Assembly: GCA_900539855.1 (NCBI GenBank)
Contig: UQDO01000022.1
Span: 1-34,632, forward strand
Length of the DNA stretch: 34,632 bases
Direction: 5' to 3'
From: an uncultured Oscillospiraceae bacterium
Lineage (GTDB): Bacteria; Bacillota; Clostridia; Oscillospirales; Acutalibacteraceae
Made by a program: the position numbers and the translations under genes. Below the pieces are notes generated by a model. The model saw nothing but the letters and a program-made list of their open reading frames with translations. It made no database searches and was not told where the DNA came from. Positions 24,378 through 31,255 of this stretch are shown one piece after another (position 1 is the stretch's first letter; each line of letters begins with the position of its first letter).

Positions 24378-24652
24378 TAGGCTGAAGCGAGTCGAACACC
24401 GCACGCCTTAAACCTCCAAAAATTCCGGTTTTTATTGTGTCGAATCTTGAAATACGCCAGTATATCTGCGCTTCTCCACTTCAAAAACACGAAATTTTTC
24501 GGTTTTAAGGTCGGAGAGTTTCTGCCGTCGAATTTTTTAGGCGGCGAAGCGTGAGATTGCCCGTAAGGCTGGCGCCTACGGGTAATAAGTGCAAAGCTGC
24601 CTGAATAAAGGCGGCGAGCGAAACCGTACGGGGTTTGACTCGCTTCAGCCTA
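24378..24652. mobile_element. 275-bp MITE-like element with 20-bp terminal inverted repeats
   Basis: TAGGCTGAAGCGAGTCGAAC (24378-24397) is repeated inverted, at 19 of 20 positions, at 24633-24652. The termini begin and end with TA, which fits the TA target duplication of IS630/Tc1-mariner-type MITEs. The interior has no ORF and is partly palindromic, with a hairpin TTGCCCGTA/TACGGGTAA near 24555-24585. It starts exactly one base after the livF stop codon. No transposase is nearby, so it is non-autonomous. An alternative is a structured 3' UTR, but the sharp ends favour an insertion. Confidence 0.65.
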
Positions 24653-24693
24653 AGCGCAGCAAAGCAGCCGTCACGTATGTTTGTTAAAATGAA

Positions 24694-24733
24694 AAGCCAG
24701 CGACAGCCTCAAAGCGTCGTTGGCTTGTTTTTT
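24694..24733 (+). terminator. Intrinsic terminator of the liv operon
   Basis: AAGCCAGCGA and TCGTTGGCTT form a 10-bp stem with one wobble, followed by GTTTTTT. It lies beyond the MITE-like element. Confidence 0.75.
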
Positions 24734-24747
24734 ACCGTATTTCGGTT

Positions 24748-24861
24748 GCTAAACTAAAATTTATCGGTATTAATAAGCGAATTAAAGCGGCAGGAGACGA
24801 GCCCCTGCCCTAAAAGTTTAGAATTAAATTTTTTGTGTTTTACACCGCTAAACCAAAATTT
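24748..24861. repeat. Short interspersed repeat (copy 2 of 3)
   Basis: GCTAAACTAAAATTT (24748-24762) and GCTAAACCAAAATTT (24847-24861) are copies of the 15-bp end found at 8308-8322. The core GGCAGGAGACGAGCCCCTGCC (24789-24809) is the reverse-complement form of the 8274-8294 core. From core to right end the spacing is nearly the same (33 against 34 nt). The left end is inverted compared with copy 1, so this copy may be rearranged or composite. The stretch 24862-24978 shows no gene. Confidence 0.7.
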
Positions 24862-24978
24862 AAACGCAGCGGCTGAGGATGTATGCGCCGGAATAAGGCG
24901 TTGGAGCCTTTAAAACCGCTTGCTTTTGCCCCGGATTGATTACTGCCGAAAAATTTTTTAAAAAATTTCAAAAAAACA

Positions 24979-25007
24979 CTTGACAACACCACTCTACCGT
25001 GTTAATA
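24979..25007 (+). promoter_or_regulatory. Promoter of the polar amino-acid ABC operon
   Basis: TTGACA and TAATAT are spaced by 17 nt. An 11-bp inverted repeat, CTTTTGCCCCG (24923-24933) and CGGGGCAAAAG (25040-25050), flanks it. The leader to ATG 25121 is about 107 nt and has no terminator-like hairpin. Confidence 0.75.
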
Positions 25008-25120
25008 TGTTACCACACTAAAGCGATAACACAGTGCAGCGGGGCAAAAGTTTGGGCAATACCACTGGCGACCGGAAATCATCTGTTGTTATTAAAAATG
25101 AGAAAAGGAATGTGAACATC

Positions 25121-25882
25121 ATGAAAAAAACAATCAAAATCTTAGCGCTCGCCCTCGCAGTGCTCGCTGCAATTTCATGCTTTGCAGGCTGCGGAAAGAA
25201 AAAGTCAGACAAGCTGGTCGTCGGCATCACCGAGTTTGAACCGATGGACTATAAGGACAAGGACGGCAAGTGGATCGGCTTTGACGCCGAAATGGCAACC
25301 GAGTTTGCAAAGTCGCTTGGTATGGATGCCGAGTTTGTAGTTATCGACTGGGACAACAAAATTGCCGAGCTGAACAACGGCACCATTGACTGTGTATGGA
25401 ACGGAATGACGCTGAGCGACGATGTCAAGGCAGCGATGTCCTGCACCAAAGCCTACTGCAACAACGCACAGGTCGTAATCGTTAAAAAGGATGTCGCCGA
25501 TAAGTACAAGACCGCAGACGACTGCAAGGAACTCAATTTTGCCGTCGAGTCAGGCTCAGCCGGTGAGGAAATGGCTAAGCAAAACGGCTTCAAGTATACA
25601 CCGGTCAAGGATCAGGCAACTGCGCTGACCGAAATAGCTGCCGGCACCAGCGATGCCGCAATAATCGATTCACTTATGGCTGCCGCAATGGTAGGTGACG
25701 GTACATCATTCGCAAATCTTACATATACCGTGAGCCTCAACTCCGAGGAATACGGAGTCGGCTTCAAAAAAGGATCAGACCTTACCGAAAAACTCAACAA
25801 ATTTTTCGATGAGTCGGCAAAAAACGGTCTGACCGAAAAGATCGCCGAAAAGTACGGCGTTCAGGCAGCAATAATAAAATAA
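25121..25882 (+). CDS. Polar amino-acid ABC transporter substrate-binding lipoprotein
   Basis: This 253-residue family-3 solute-binding protein has signal peptide and lipobox FAGC (Cys24). The mature part begins LVVGITEFEPMDYKDKDG, followed by WIGFDAEMATEFAKSLG, the standard opening of the GlnH/HisJ/ArtJ type. NGTIDCVWNGMTLSDD and NFAVESGSAGEEMAKQNG are further family segments. WIGFDAEMA and the acidic SDAAIIDS residue contact the amino-acid backbone in relatives. ATG 25121 starts MKKTIK; the frame runs open from 25034 but the signal peptide fixes the start. It is the first gene of a three-gene importer. The substrate could be glutamine, cystine or another polar amino acid and cannot be told from sequence. 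Confidence 0.88.
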   Translation: MKKTIKILALALAVLAAISCFAGCGKKKSDKLVVGITEFEPMDYKDKDGKWIGFDAEMATEFAKSLGMDAEFVVIDWDNKIAELNNGTIDCVWNGMTLSDDVKAAMSCTKAYCNNAQVVIVKKDVADKYKTADDCKELNFAVESGSAGEEMAKQNGFKYTPVKDQATALTEIAAGTSDAAIIDSLMAAAMVGDGTSFANLTYTVSLNSEEYGVGFKKGSDLTEKLNKFFDESAKNGLTEKIAEKYGVQAAIIK

Positions 25883-25908
25883 CCCTCAAAAAAATAATTT
25901 TTGCCCTT

Positions 25909-25938
25909 GCAGGAGAGCCCGAAAAGGAGTTCTCCTGC
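25909..25938 (+). terminator. Hairpin between binding protein and permease genes
   Basis: GCAGGAGA and TCTCCTGC form a perfect 8-bp stem with a 14-nt loop, followed only by TTTGG. It is probably a leaky terminator or 3' stabiliser that keeps the binding protein mRNA more abundant than the rest. Confidence 0.5.
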
Positions 25939-25977
25939 TTTGGCGTCCGTTATTTCTATTAAACAGGATGGTACACT

Positions 25978-26673
25978 ATGTCTTTTAACGGTATAGCCGA
26001 ACAGTTCCCGATCGTTTTCGCATCGCTGAACCAAGGCTTTTTACAGACGCTCAAATTGTTTTTTGTAACACTCATCGGGGCAATTCCTTTGGGACTGATA
26101 ATATCCTTCGGCTCAATGTCGCGCTTCAAACCGCTGTCCGCAATAGTCAAGGTCATTGTGTGGGTGGTGCGCGGAACACCGCTTATGCTGCAGCTGCTCA
26201 TTATTTATTACGGTCCGGGAATACTTTTCGGCAATCCCATCTGGGGCGGCGGCGAAAGCGGCAGATTTTTAGCCTCGGCAGTGGCGTTCATACTGAACTA
26301 CGCATGCTATTTTTCCGAAATATACCGCGGAGGCATCCAGGGTGTGCCGTCAGGTCAGAACGAGGCGGGACTTGTCCTCGGCATGACCAAATCGCAGATA
26401 TTTTTCAAGGTCACCCTTTTGCAGATGATAAAGCGCATCGTACCGCCCATGTCCAACGAAATAATCACGCTTGTAAAGGACACCTCGCTTGCGAGAATAG
26501 TAGCTTTACAGGAGATAATCTGGGCAGGTCAGGCATTCATGAAAACATCGCACGGTATTTCCGGTCAGCTCTGGCCGCTGTTCTTTACCGGCGTTTACTA
26601 CCTGGTTTTCAGCGGACTTCTGACGCTTTTGTTTGGGTATATTGAGAAGAAAATGGCGTATTTCAAGAGCTGA
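25978..26673 (+). CDS. Polar amino-acid ABC transporter permease
   Basis: This 231-residue permease of the HisM/GlnP family has about five helices. Typical segments are GFLQTLKLFFVTLIGAIPLG at the N-terminus, VVRGTPLMLQLLIIYYG, and the ATPase-contact EAA loop GQNEAGLVLGMTKSQIFFKV followed by MIKRIVPPMSNEIITLVKDT. It would work as a homodimer, since only one permease gene is present. AGGA precedes the ATG. The ATPase gene follows 17 bp behind. Confidence 0.92.
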   Translation: MSFNGIAEQFPIVFASLNQGFLQTLKLFFVTLIGAIPLGLIISFGSMSRFKPLSAIVKVIVWVVRGTPLMLQLLIIYYGPGILFGNPIWGGGESGRFLASAVAFILNYACYFSEIYRGGIQGVPSGQNEAGLVLGMTKSQIFFKVTLLQMIKRIVPPMSNEIITLVKDTSLARIVALQEIIWAGQAFMKTSHGISGQLWPLFFTGVYYLVFSGLLTLLFGYIEKKMAYFKS

Positions 26674-26690
26674 TAAACGGAGAAGATCAC

Positions 26691-27443
26691 ATGAGTATAT
26701 TGGAAGTAAAAGATCTTAGAAAAACATTCGGCAAGACCGAGGTATTAAAGGGCATCAGCTTTTCTTTGGAAAAGGGAGAGGTGCTGTCGATAATCGGGTC
26801 GTCGGGCAGCGGTAAAACAACGCTGCTGCGCTGCCTTAATTCACTTGAATTTGCCGACAGCGGTACGATAGAGGTCGCAGGTTCGACGCTTTTTGACGGC
26901 GCATGGACGCGCAGAGCGTCCGAAGCCGAGCTGCGCGAAAAGCGGCTGCATTTCGGGCTTGTGTTCCAGCAGTTCAACCTTTTTCCGCAGTACACGGTGC
27001 TTCAGAATATAACGCTTGCACCGAATCTTCTGAAAAAGGGGACGCCGGACGAAATACGGGGGACAGCCATGGAGCTTATATCCAAAGTAGGGCTGACGGG
27101 CAGGGAAAACAACTACCCCTGTGAGCTTTCGGGAGGACAGCAACAGCGCGTCGCAATAGCCCGCGCGCTGGCGCTCAAGCCGGAGATACTTTGCTTTGAC
27201 GAGCCGACCTCTGCTCTTGACCCGGAGCTTACCGGCGAGGTACTCAAGGTAATACGTTCGCTTGCCGACAGCCGAATGACCATGATAGTCGTAACACATG
27301 AAATGGGCTTTGCAAGGGACGTTTCGAGCAGGGTTATGTTCCTTGACGAGGGCATTGTAGCCGAAAGCGGCACGCCGGATGAGGTTTTCGGAAATCCCAA
27401 AACCGAGCGTTTGAAATCCTTCCTTTCGTCATATACAAAATAG
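26691..27443 (+). CDS. Polar amino-acid ABC transporter ATP-binding protein
   Basis: This 250-residue ATPase of the GlnQ/ArtP/HisP type has Walker A GSSGSGKTT and the Q-loop FGLVFQQFNLFPQYTVLQN. The signature ELSGGQQQRVAIARALALKP, Walker B ILCFDEPTSALDPEL and the switch His in VVTHEMGFARDV complete the set. It is the last gene of the operon and ends at a strong terminator. All catalytic residues are present. Confidence 0.95.
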   Translation: MSILEVKDLRKTFGKTEVLKGISFSLEKGEVLSIIGSSGSGKTTLLRCLNSLEFADSGTIEVAGSTLFDGAWTRRASEAELREKRLHFGLVFQQFNLFPQYTVLQNITLAPNLLKKGTPDEIRGTAMELISKVGLTGRENNYPCELSGGQQQRVAIARALALKPEILCFDEPTSALDPELTGEVLKVIRSLADSRMTMIVVTHEMGFARDVSSRVMFLDEGIVAESGTPDEVFGNPKTERLKSFLSSYTK

Positions 27444-27451
27444 AAGATGTG

Positions 27452-27490
27452 AAAGCACCGGGAGCCGCGGCTTCCGGTGCTTTTGTTCGC
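27452..27490 (+). terminator. Intrinsic terminator of the polar amino-acid ABC operon
   Basis: AAAGCACCGGGAGC and GCTTCCGGTGCTTT form a 14-bp stem with one wobble and loop CGCG, followed by TTTTG. Confidence 0.9.
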
Positions 27491-27512
27491 TTTATTTATC
27501 TGTATAATATTT

Positions 27513-27540
27513 AAAAGCGGCAGCCTCGGCTGCCGCTTTT
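27513..27540. terminator. Terminator hairpin for the minus-strand membrane protein gene
   Basis: AAAAGCGGCAGC and GCTGCCGCTTTT form a perfect 12-bp stem around CTCG, with T-runs on either strand. It lies 24 bp past the stop of the membrane protein gene and also backs up the ABC operon terminator. Confidence 0.8.
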
Positions 27541-27563
27541 AGGATTTTAGGATTTTTGGAATT

Positions 27564-28364
27564 TTATTGTTCTGCCGGTCTTTGCGGTCTTTTGGTGTTC
27601 TGGCGTCTGAATGTGGCAAGGGTCACCGTCGCCATAAAAAGACCCGCTCCTAACAGGAGAAACTGCGATATGCAGGATGCCGACACATTTGCGCCTTTGC
27701 CGAATATTCTTGCCAGCGTTTCGGGCACGACCGACGCAAAGCAGAGGGTCGAAGAAATAAGACCCAGCGGATATAGGAACCTGAAGCTGCGCTCGGGCCT
27801 TACGCCGCAAAGCGTCTTGCCGAATACAACAAAAAACAGAAGCGATCCGCATATCGCGAACACCTCAAACACCGTTCTCACCCTCAGCGGATGCTCGGTA
27901 TAAAACTTATATGCCGCAAGCATTTCGCAGAGCACACATGCGATGAATATAAGCGACGCAGGGCGCGGAAATTCATATTCCGCTATTTCTCCTGCGGCAA
28001 AAAGCGCGCAGGCAAACGCTGCCAAAGGCGCAGCCACGGCAACGACAGCCCAGAAATGCGGCTTTCCGACAAATGTCGCTGCTCCGCCTATCGCGAACAG
28101 CGCAGCCGACAGCGCGTACAGAACAAATCCCGGAACACCGATGCTGCCTACTTTCGTCGGCTGCCGCATCGCAAGGTACGAGTTGGCGGCGAGGTACAGC
28201 ATGACAAGCACAACTATAATCGATCCTGTCCAATTAAGAAAGGTGTGGCCGTCTTTTAAAAAGGCTGTTCCCGGCTCGGTTAAGAACAATATCTGCAAGG
28301 TTCTGAGCAGCGTCAGCAGCAAATTTAAGAACAGATATATTTTTGTTGTAAATTTCAGTTTCAA
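27564..28364 (-). CDS. Polytopic membrane protein of unknown function
   Basis: This 266-residue protein has about seven to eight hydrophobic helices and short basic loops. I recognise no domain. The first helix is FTTKIYLFLNLLLTLLRTLQ, and later ones include GFVLYALSAALFAIGGAATF and WAVVAVAAPLAAFACALFAA. The start is placed at TTG 28364 because GGGAGG lies 7 nt upstream; the open frame extends 12 codons further to GTG 28400. It has its own promoter, divergent from spoIID, and its own terminator. The layout (evenly spaced helices, FxFLYPLGLI-type segment) resembles other uncharacterised Clostridia membrane proteins. A link to sporulation is only suggested by the neighbouring gene. Confidence 0.68.
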   Translation of the reverse strand: MKLKFTTKIYLFLNLLLTLLRTLQILFLTEPGTAFLKDGHTFLNWTGSIIVVLVMLYLAANSYLAMRQPTKVGSIGVPGFVLYALSAALFAIGGAATFVGKPHFWAVVAVAAPLAAFACALFAAGEIAEYEFPRPASLIFIACVLCEMLAAYKFYTEHPLRVRTVFEVFAICGSLLFFVVFGKTLCGVRPERSFRFLYPLGLISSTLCFASVVPETLARIFGKGANVSASCISQFLLLGAGLFMATVTLATFRRQNTKRPQRPAEQ

Positions 28365-28410
28365 GAGGAGTCCTCCCTGGTTATCAAGCGTCCGCACCAT
28401 ACATATATAT

Positions 28411-28439
28411 ATTCTACGGACAATCTAATTTTAGTTCAA
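28411..28439 (-). promoter_or_regulatory. Promoter of the membrane protein gene
   Basis: On the minus strand, TTGAAC and TAGAAT are spaced by 17 nt, about 47 nt upstream of the chosen TTG start. Confidence 0.6.
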
Positions 28440-28514
28440 CACGGCGCGTTTGTCAAACATTTTATGAAAAGGCGCAAAGTTTGATTTTCGTCAGCCTATG
28501 AAAGGAAGCTCAAC

Positions 28515-29483
28515 ATGAAAGGATTATATTCGGCTGCAGCGGTAATTATTTTTATATGCATGGTGCTTTTCCCTCTGCTGTCAATGAGGGAAACTGTCAT
28601 ACCGGACACGCCCGAAAAAATCAATGTCGGGGATATAAGGGAGCCGACCGACAGTTTCAGGCTTCTTGATGCCGAAACCGGGAGCGTGACCGACATTGAT
28701 ACAGTCGATTACATATGCGGCGTTGTGGCAGCCGAGATAGGACCTAACAGCAGCACCGAGGCGTTAAAGGCTCAGGCAGTCGCGGCATACACCTTTGCCT
28801 GCCGCAGAAAGGCGATGCGGACAAAGGAAAAATTTGATGTTTCAAGCGACCCTGCGACCGACCAGGCGTATCTTTCAAAGGATATCCTCAAAGAACGCTG
28901 GGGCGATGATTTTGAGCAGTATTACGGCGGCATATATTCAGCTGTGACCGCCGTAAAGGGCGAAATACTTACCTATGACGGCGCACCGGCGCTGACCGTT
29001 TATCACGACATTTCGGGCGGCAAAACCGAGTCGGCTGAAAATATGTGGGGCTCGGCGTACCCTTACCTTGTGCCGGTCGAAAGCGTCGGGGACGTCTTAA
29101 GTCCCGATTACTTAAGCAGCGCCAAAATAGGTGCCGATCAGATGAAGGAAGCCGTCACTTCGCTTGGCGGATCGGCGGACGGCGACCCGTCGGGCTGGAT
29201 AGGCGAACCGGTGCGCTCCGATTCGGGAACGGTGCTCAGAATAGCAGTCGGCGGCAAGGAGGTGACGGGCACCGAGCTGCGGCAGGCGCTCGACCTGAGA
29301 AGTGCCAATTTTGACGTTTCTTTTGCCGAAAACACCTTCACATTTACAGTAAGGGGGCACGGGCACGGAGTCGGCATGAGCCAGTACGGTGCGTCGTTCA
29401 TGGCGCTGCAGGGCAGCTCGTACCGGGAAATACTTTCGTGGTATTACCCCGGCACCGAACTGATCAGTCAGGAAAAATCATGA
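28515..29483 (+). CDS. spoIID: Stage II sporulation protein D (SpoIID)-like lytic transglycosylase
   Basis: SpoIID is a membrane-anchored peptidoglycan transglycosylase that acts with SpoIIP and SpoIIM during engulfment of the forespore. The 322-residue protein has one N-terminal anchor (LYSAAAVIIFICMVLFPLL). The SpoIID domain follows: VDYICGVVAAEIGPNSSTEA then LKAQAVAAYTFACRR, where the catalytic Glu lies in the AAEIG segment. VYHDISGGKTESAENMWG and the signature RGHGHGVGMSQYGA near residue 285 complete it. The start follows AAAGGA. It is encoded alone; no clear sigma-E promoter was recognised. A paralogous SpoIID/LytB role in vegetative wall turnover cannot be excluded. Confidence 0.88.
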   Translation: MKGLYSAAAVIIFICMVLFPLLSMRETVIPDTPEKINVGDIREPTDSFRLLDAETGSVTDIDTVDYICGVVAAEIGPNSSTEALKAQAVAAYTFACRRKAMRTKEKFDVSSDPATDQAYLSKDILKERWGDDFEQYYGGIYSAVTAVKGEILTYDGAPALTVYHDISGGKTESAENMWGSAYPYLVPVESVGDVLSPDYLSSAKIGADQMKEAVTSLGGSADGDPSGWIGEPVRSDSGTVLRIAVGGKEVTGTELRQALDLRSANFDVSFAENTFTFTVRGHGHGVGMSQYGASFMALQGSSYREILSWYYPGTELISQEKS

Positions 29484-29494
29484 AAATATAGGTC

Positions 29495-29523
29495 TTGACA
29501 AACCGAAAAAAAGGTGCTACAAT
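29495..29523 (+). promoter_or_regulatory. Promoter of the T-box operon
   Basis: TTGACA and TACAAT are spaced by 17 nt. It lies 12 bp after the spoIID stop, with no terminator between. Confidence 0.85.
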
Positions 29524-29529
29524 GCACAC

Positions 29530-29793
29530 AAAGCGTTGAAGATATTAAGCTGCTGTGTTGACATTTAAGAGAGCCGCCGTTTGGTGCAAGGCGGTATGAA
29601 GATGCGGCGGACGTCTCGTATCTGAGCCGGGCTTCGGAAAATTTCAGTATGAAGCCACGGAGGACTCCGTTACAGGTCAGAGGTTTGTCGGAACCTTGCT
29701 GAGTGGTCGCGTTTTCGCGGCAATACGGGTGGTACCGTGGTTAATCTTTTGATTGATCATCCCGCAGAGTTTAGCAGCTCTGCGGGATTTTTT
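29530..29793 (+). promoter_or_regulatory. T-box riboswitch, predicted Leu (CUC) specifier
   Basis: Stem I elements are visible: AGAGAGCCGCC (K-turn/AG bulge), GGTG followed by CAAGGCGG, and the 3' side GTCTCGTATCTGAGCC. Aligned on the usual GAA-NNN-ATCTCTGAG pattern, the specifier codon is CTC at 29615-29617, which is leucine. The T-box sequence GGGTGGTACCGTGG is at 29727-29740. The terminator ATCCCGCAGAG/CTCTGCGGGAT (29759-29788) with a T-run follows. Uncharged tRNA-Leu would stabilise the antiterminator and switch on the downstream genes. The class is certain; the specifier assignment is by pattern alignment. Confidence 0.9.
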
Positions 29794-29858
29794 GTTTGCA
29801 AGAGCCGCACATTCTTACCGTTTCTAAAATTTTAAGGTTTCAAAGGAAGGGTCACAAA

Positions 29859-31238
29859 ATGAAGAAGATCGAAGTATCGGATGTAACACTGAAAGAATTG
29901 CAGTCATCAGACGGACGCACACTTTCGTTAAAGGACAGGGCGGCTATTGCCCGTTCCGTGAGAAGCGTCGGGGCTGACGCCATTGAACTGCCGGCACTTC
30001 GCGGCACGCGCGAGGACGAGGTCGTCTGCAGAACTATAGCGTCCGTAGCGGACGGCTGCACCGTCGCCGTTCCTGCCGGGATAACCGAGGACAGCATCAA
30101 GGCAGCCTCATCGGCGATAGGCGCCGCCAAAAAGCCGAGGCTTCAGATAGAGCTGCCGTCCTCCACCGTCCAGATGGAATATATTTATCATGTAAAAGCG
30201 CCCAAAATGCTTGAAATGGCGGCAGGCTTAGTCAGCTGCGCCAAAAATTATTGCGGTGACGTTGAGCTTATCGCACTTGACGCTTCAAGGGCTGAAAGAG
30301 ATTTCTTAAGAGAGCTTTGCGCCGCAGCGGTAAGCAGCGGCGCCACGGTCGTTACACTTTCGGACGATGCCGGTATTATGACCCCCGATGAAACGGCTGA
30401 GCTTATCAAGTATATACGCGGCGCGGTAAATGCAAAGCTGTACTTTGCACCGAATGACGCTTTGGGACTTGCGGCAGCGTGTGCTATAAGCGCCGTAAAT
30501 GCCGGGGCTGACGGCGTGAAAACCGTTCTTACCGGCAGCAAAAGCTTAAGCGCCGGTCTGTTTGCGGATATTGTCCGTGCGAAGGGTGAGGCTTTGGGTA
30601 TCGACTGCGGACTTATAGTTTCGGGCGTTCACAACAGCATAGAGGAAATAGTGTCGGCGCTTGACAATAAAAGCAGCGACACACCGGCGGCAGCCGACGT
30701 GCCCGTGCAGCTGACCGTGCACAGCACCCTTTCTGAGGTATCTCAGGCGGTAAGCGCCCTCGGATATGAGCTTGGCGACGCAGACTGCGGCAAGGTCTAC
30801 GAGGAGGCAAAGCGCGTTATGTCGCGCAAGGGCTCGATCGGTGCCAAAGAGCTTGAGGCGGTGATCGCCAGCGCCGCAATGCAGGTGCCCAGCACATATC
30901 ACATTGAAAGCTATGTCATAAACAGCGGAAATATCATTACCGCAACCGCAAATATAGTACTCAATAAGGACGGGGAAAGACTTACAGGCATCAGCACCGG
31001 AGACGGTCCCATAAATGCCGCGTTCCTTGCCATTGAACAGATAATAGGTCACCACTATGAGCTTGACGATTTCCAGATACAGGCGGTCACCGAGGGACAC
31101 GAGGCTGTGGGCTCGGCGGTGGTAAAGCTGCGCGAGGGCGGTGTGCTTTATTCCGGCAACGGCATTTCGACCGACATTGTCGGAGCAAGTATAAGAGCAT
31201 ACATAAACGCGCTCAACAAGATAGTTTATAAGTCCTGA
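29859..31238 (+). CDS. 2-isopropylmalate-synthase-like protein lacking catalytic residues
   Basis: This 459-residue protein has the two-part plan of LeuA: an N-terminal HMGL-like TIM barrel (1-270) and a C-terminal leucine-binding regulatory domain (347-459), containing YHIESYVINSGNIITATANI and TEGHEAVGSAVVKLR. Barrel homology is clear (VQMEYIYHVKAPKMLEMA; ALDASRAERDFLREL). The catalytic motifs are changed: TLRDGEQ is TLKELQS (10-16), SAEDASR is IALDASR (138-144), so the Glu is lost, and the metal motif HCHND is FAPND (196-200). ATG 29859 follows AAAGGAAGGG. It is first in an operon under a Leu T-box. I infer a pseudoenzyme that keeps leucine binding. The alternative is a different lyase activity. 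Confidence 0.78.
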   Translation: MKKIEVSDVTLKELQSSDGRTLSLKDRAAIARSVRSVGADAIELPALRGTREDEVVCRTIASVADGCTVAVPAGITEDSIKAASSAIGAAKKPRLQIELPSSTVQMEYIYHVKAPKMLEMAAGLVSCAKNYCGDVELIALDASRAERDFLRELCAAAVSSGATVVTLSDDAGIMTPDETAELIKYIRGAVNAKLYFAPNDALGLAAACAISAVNAGADGVKTVLTGSKSLSAGLFADIVRAKGEALGIDCGLIVSGVHNSIEEIVSALDNKSSDTPAAADVPVQLTVHSTLSEVSQAVSALGYELGDADCGKVYEEAKRVMSRKGSIGAKELEAVIASAAMQVPSTYHIESYVINSGNIITATANIVLNKDGERLTGISTGDGPINAAFLAIEQIIGHHYELDDFQIQAVTEGHEAVGSAVVKLREGGVLYSGNGISTDIVGASIRAYINALNKIVYKS

Positions 31239-31255
31239 AAAGGGGAGGCAGCATC

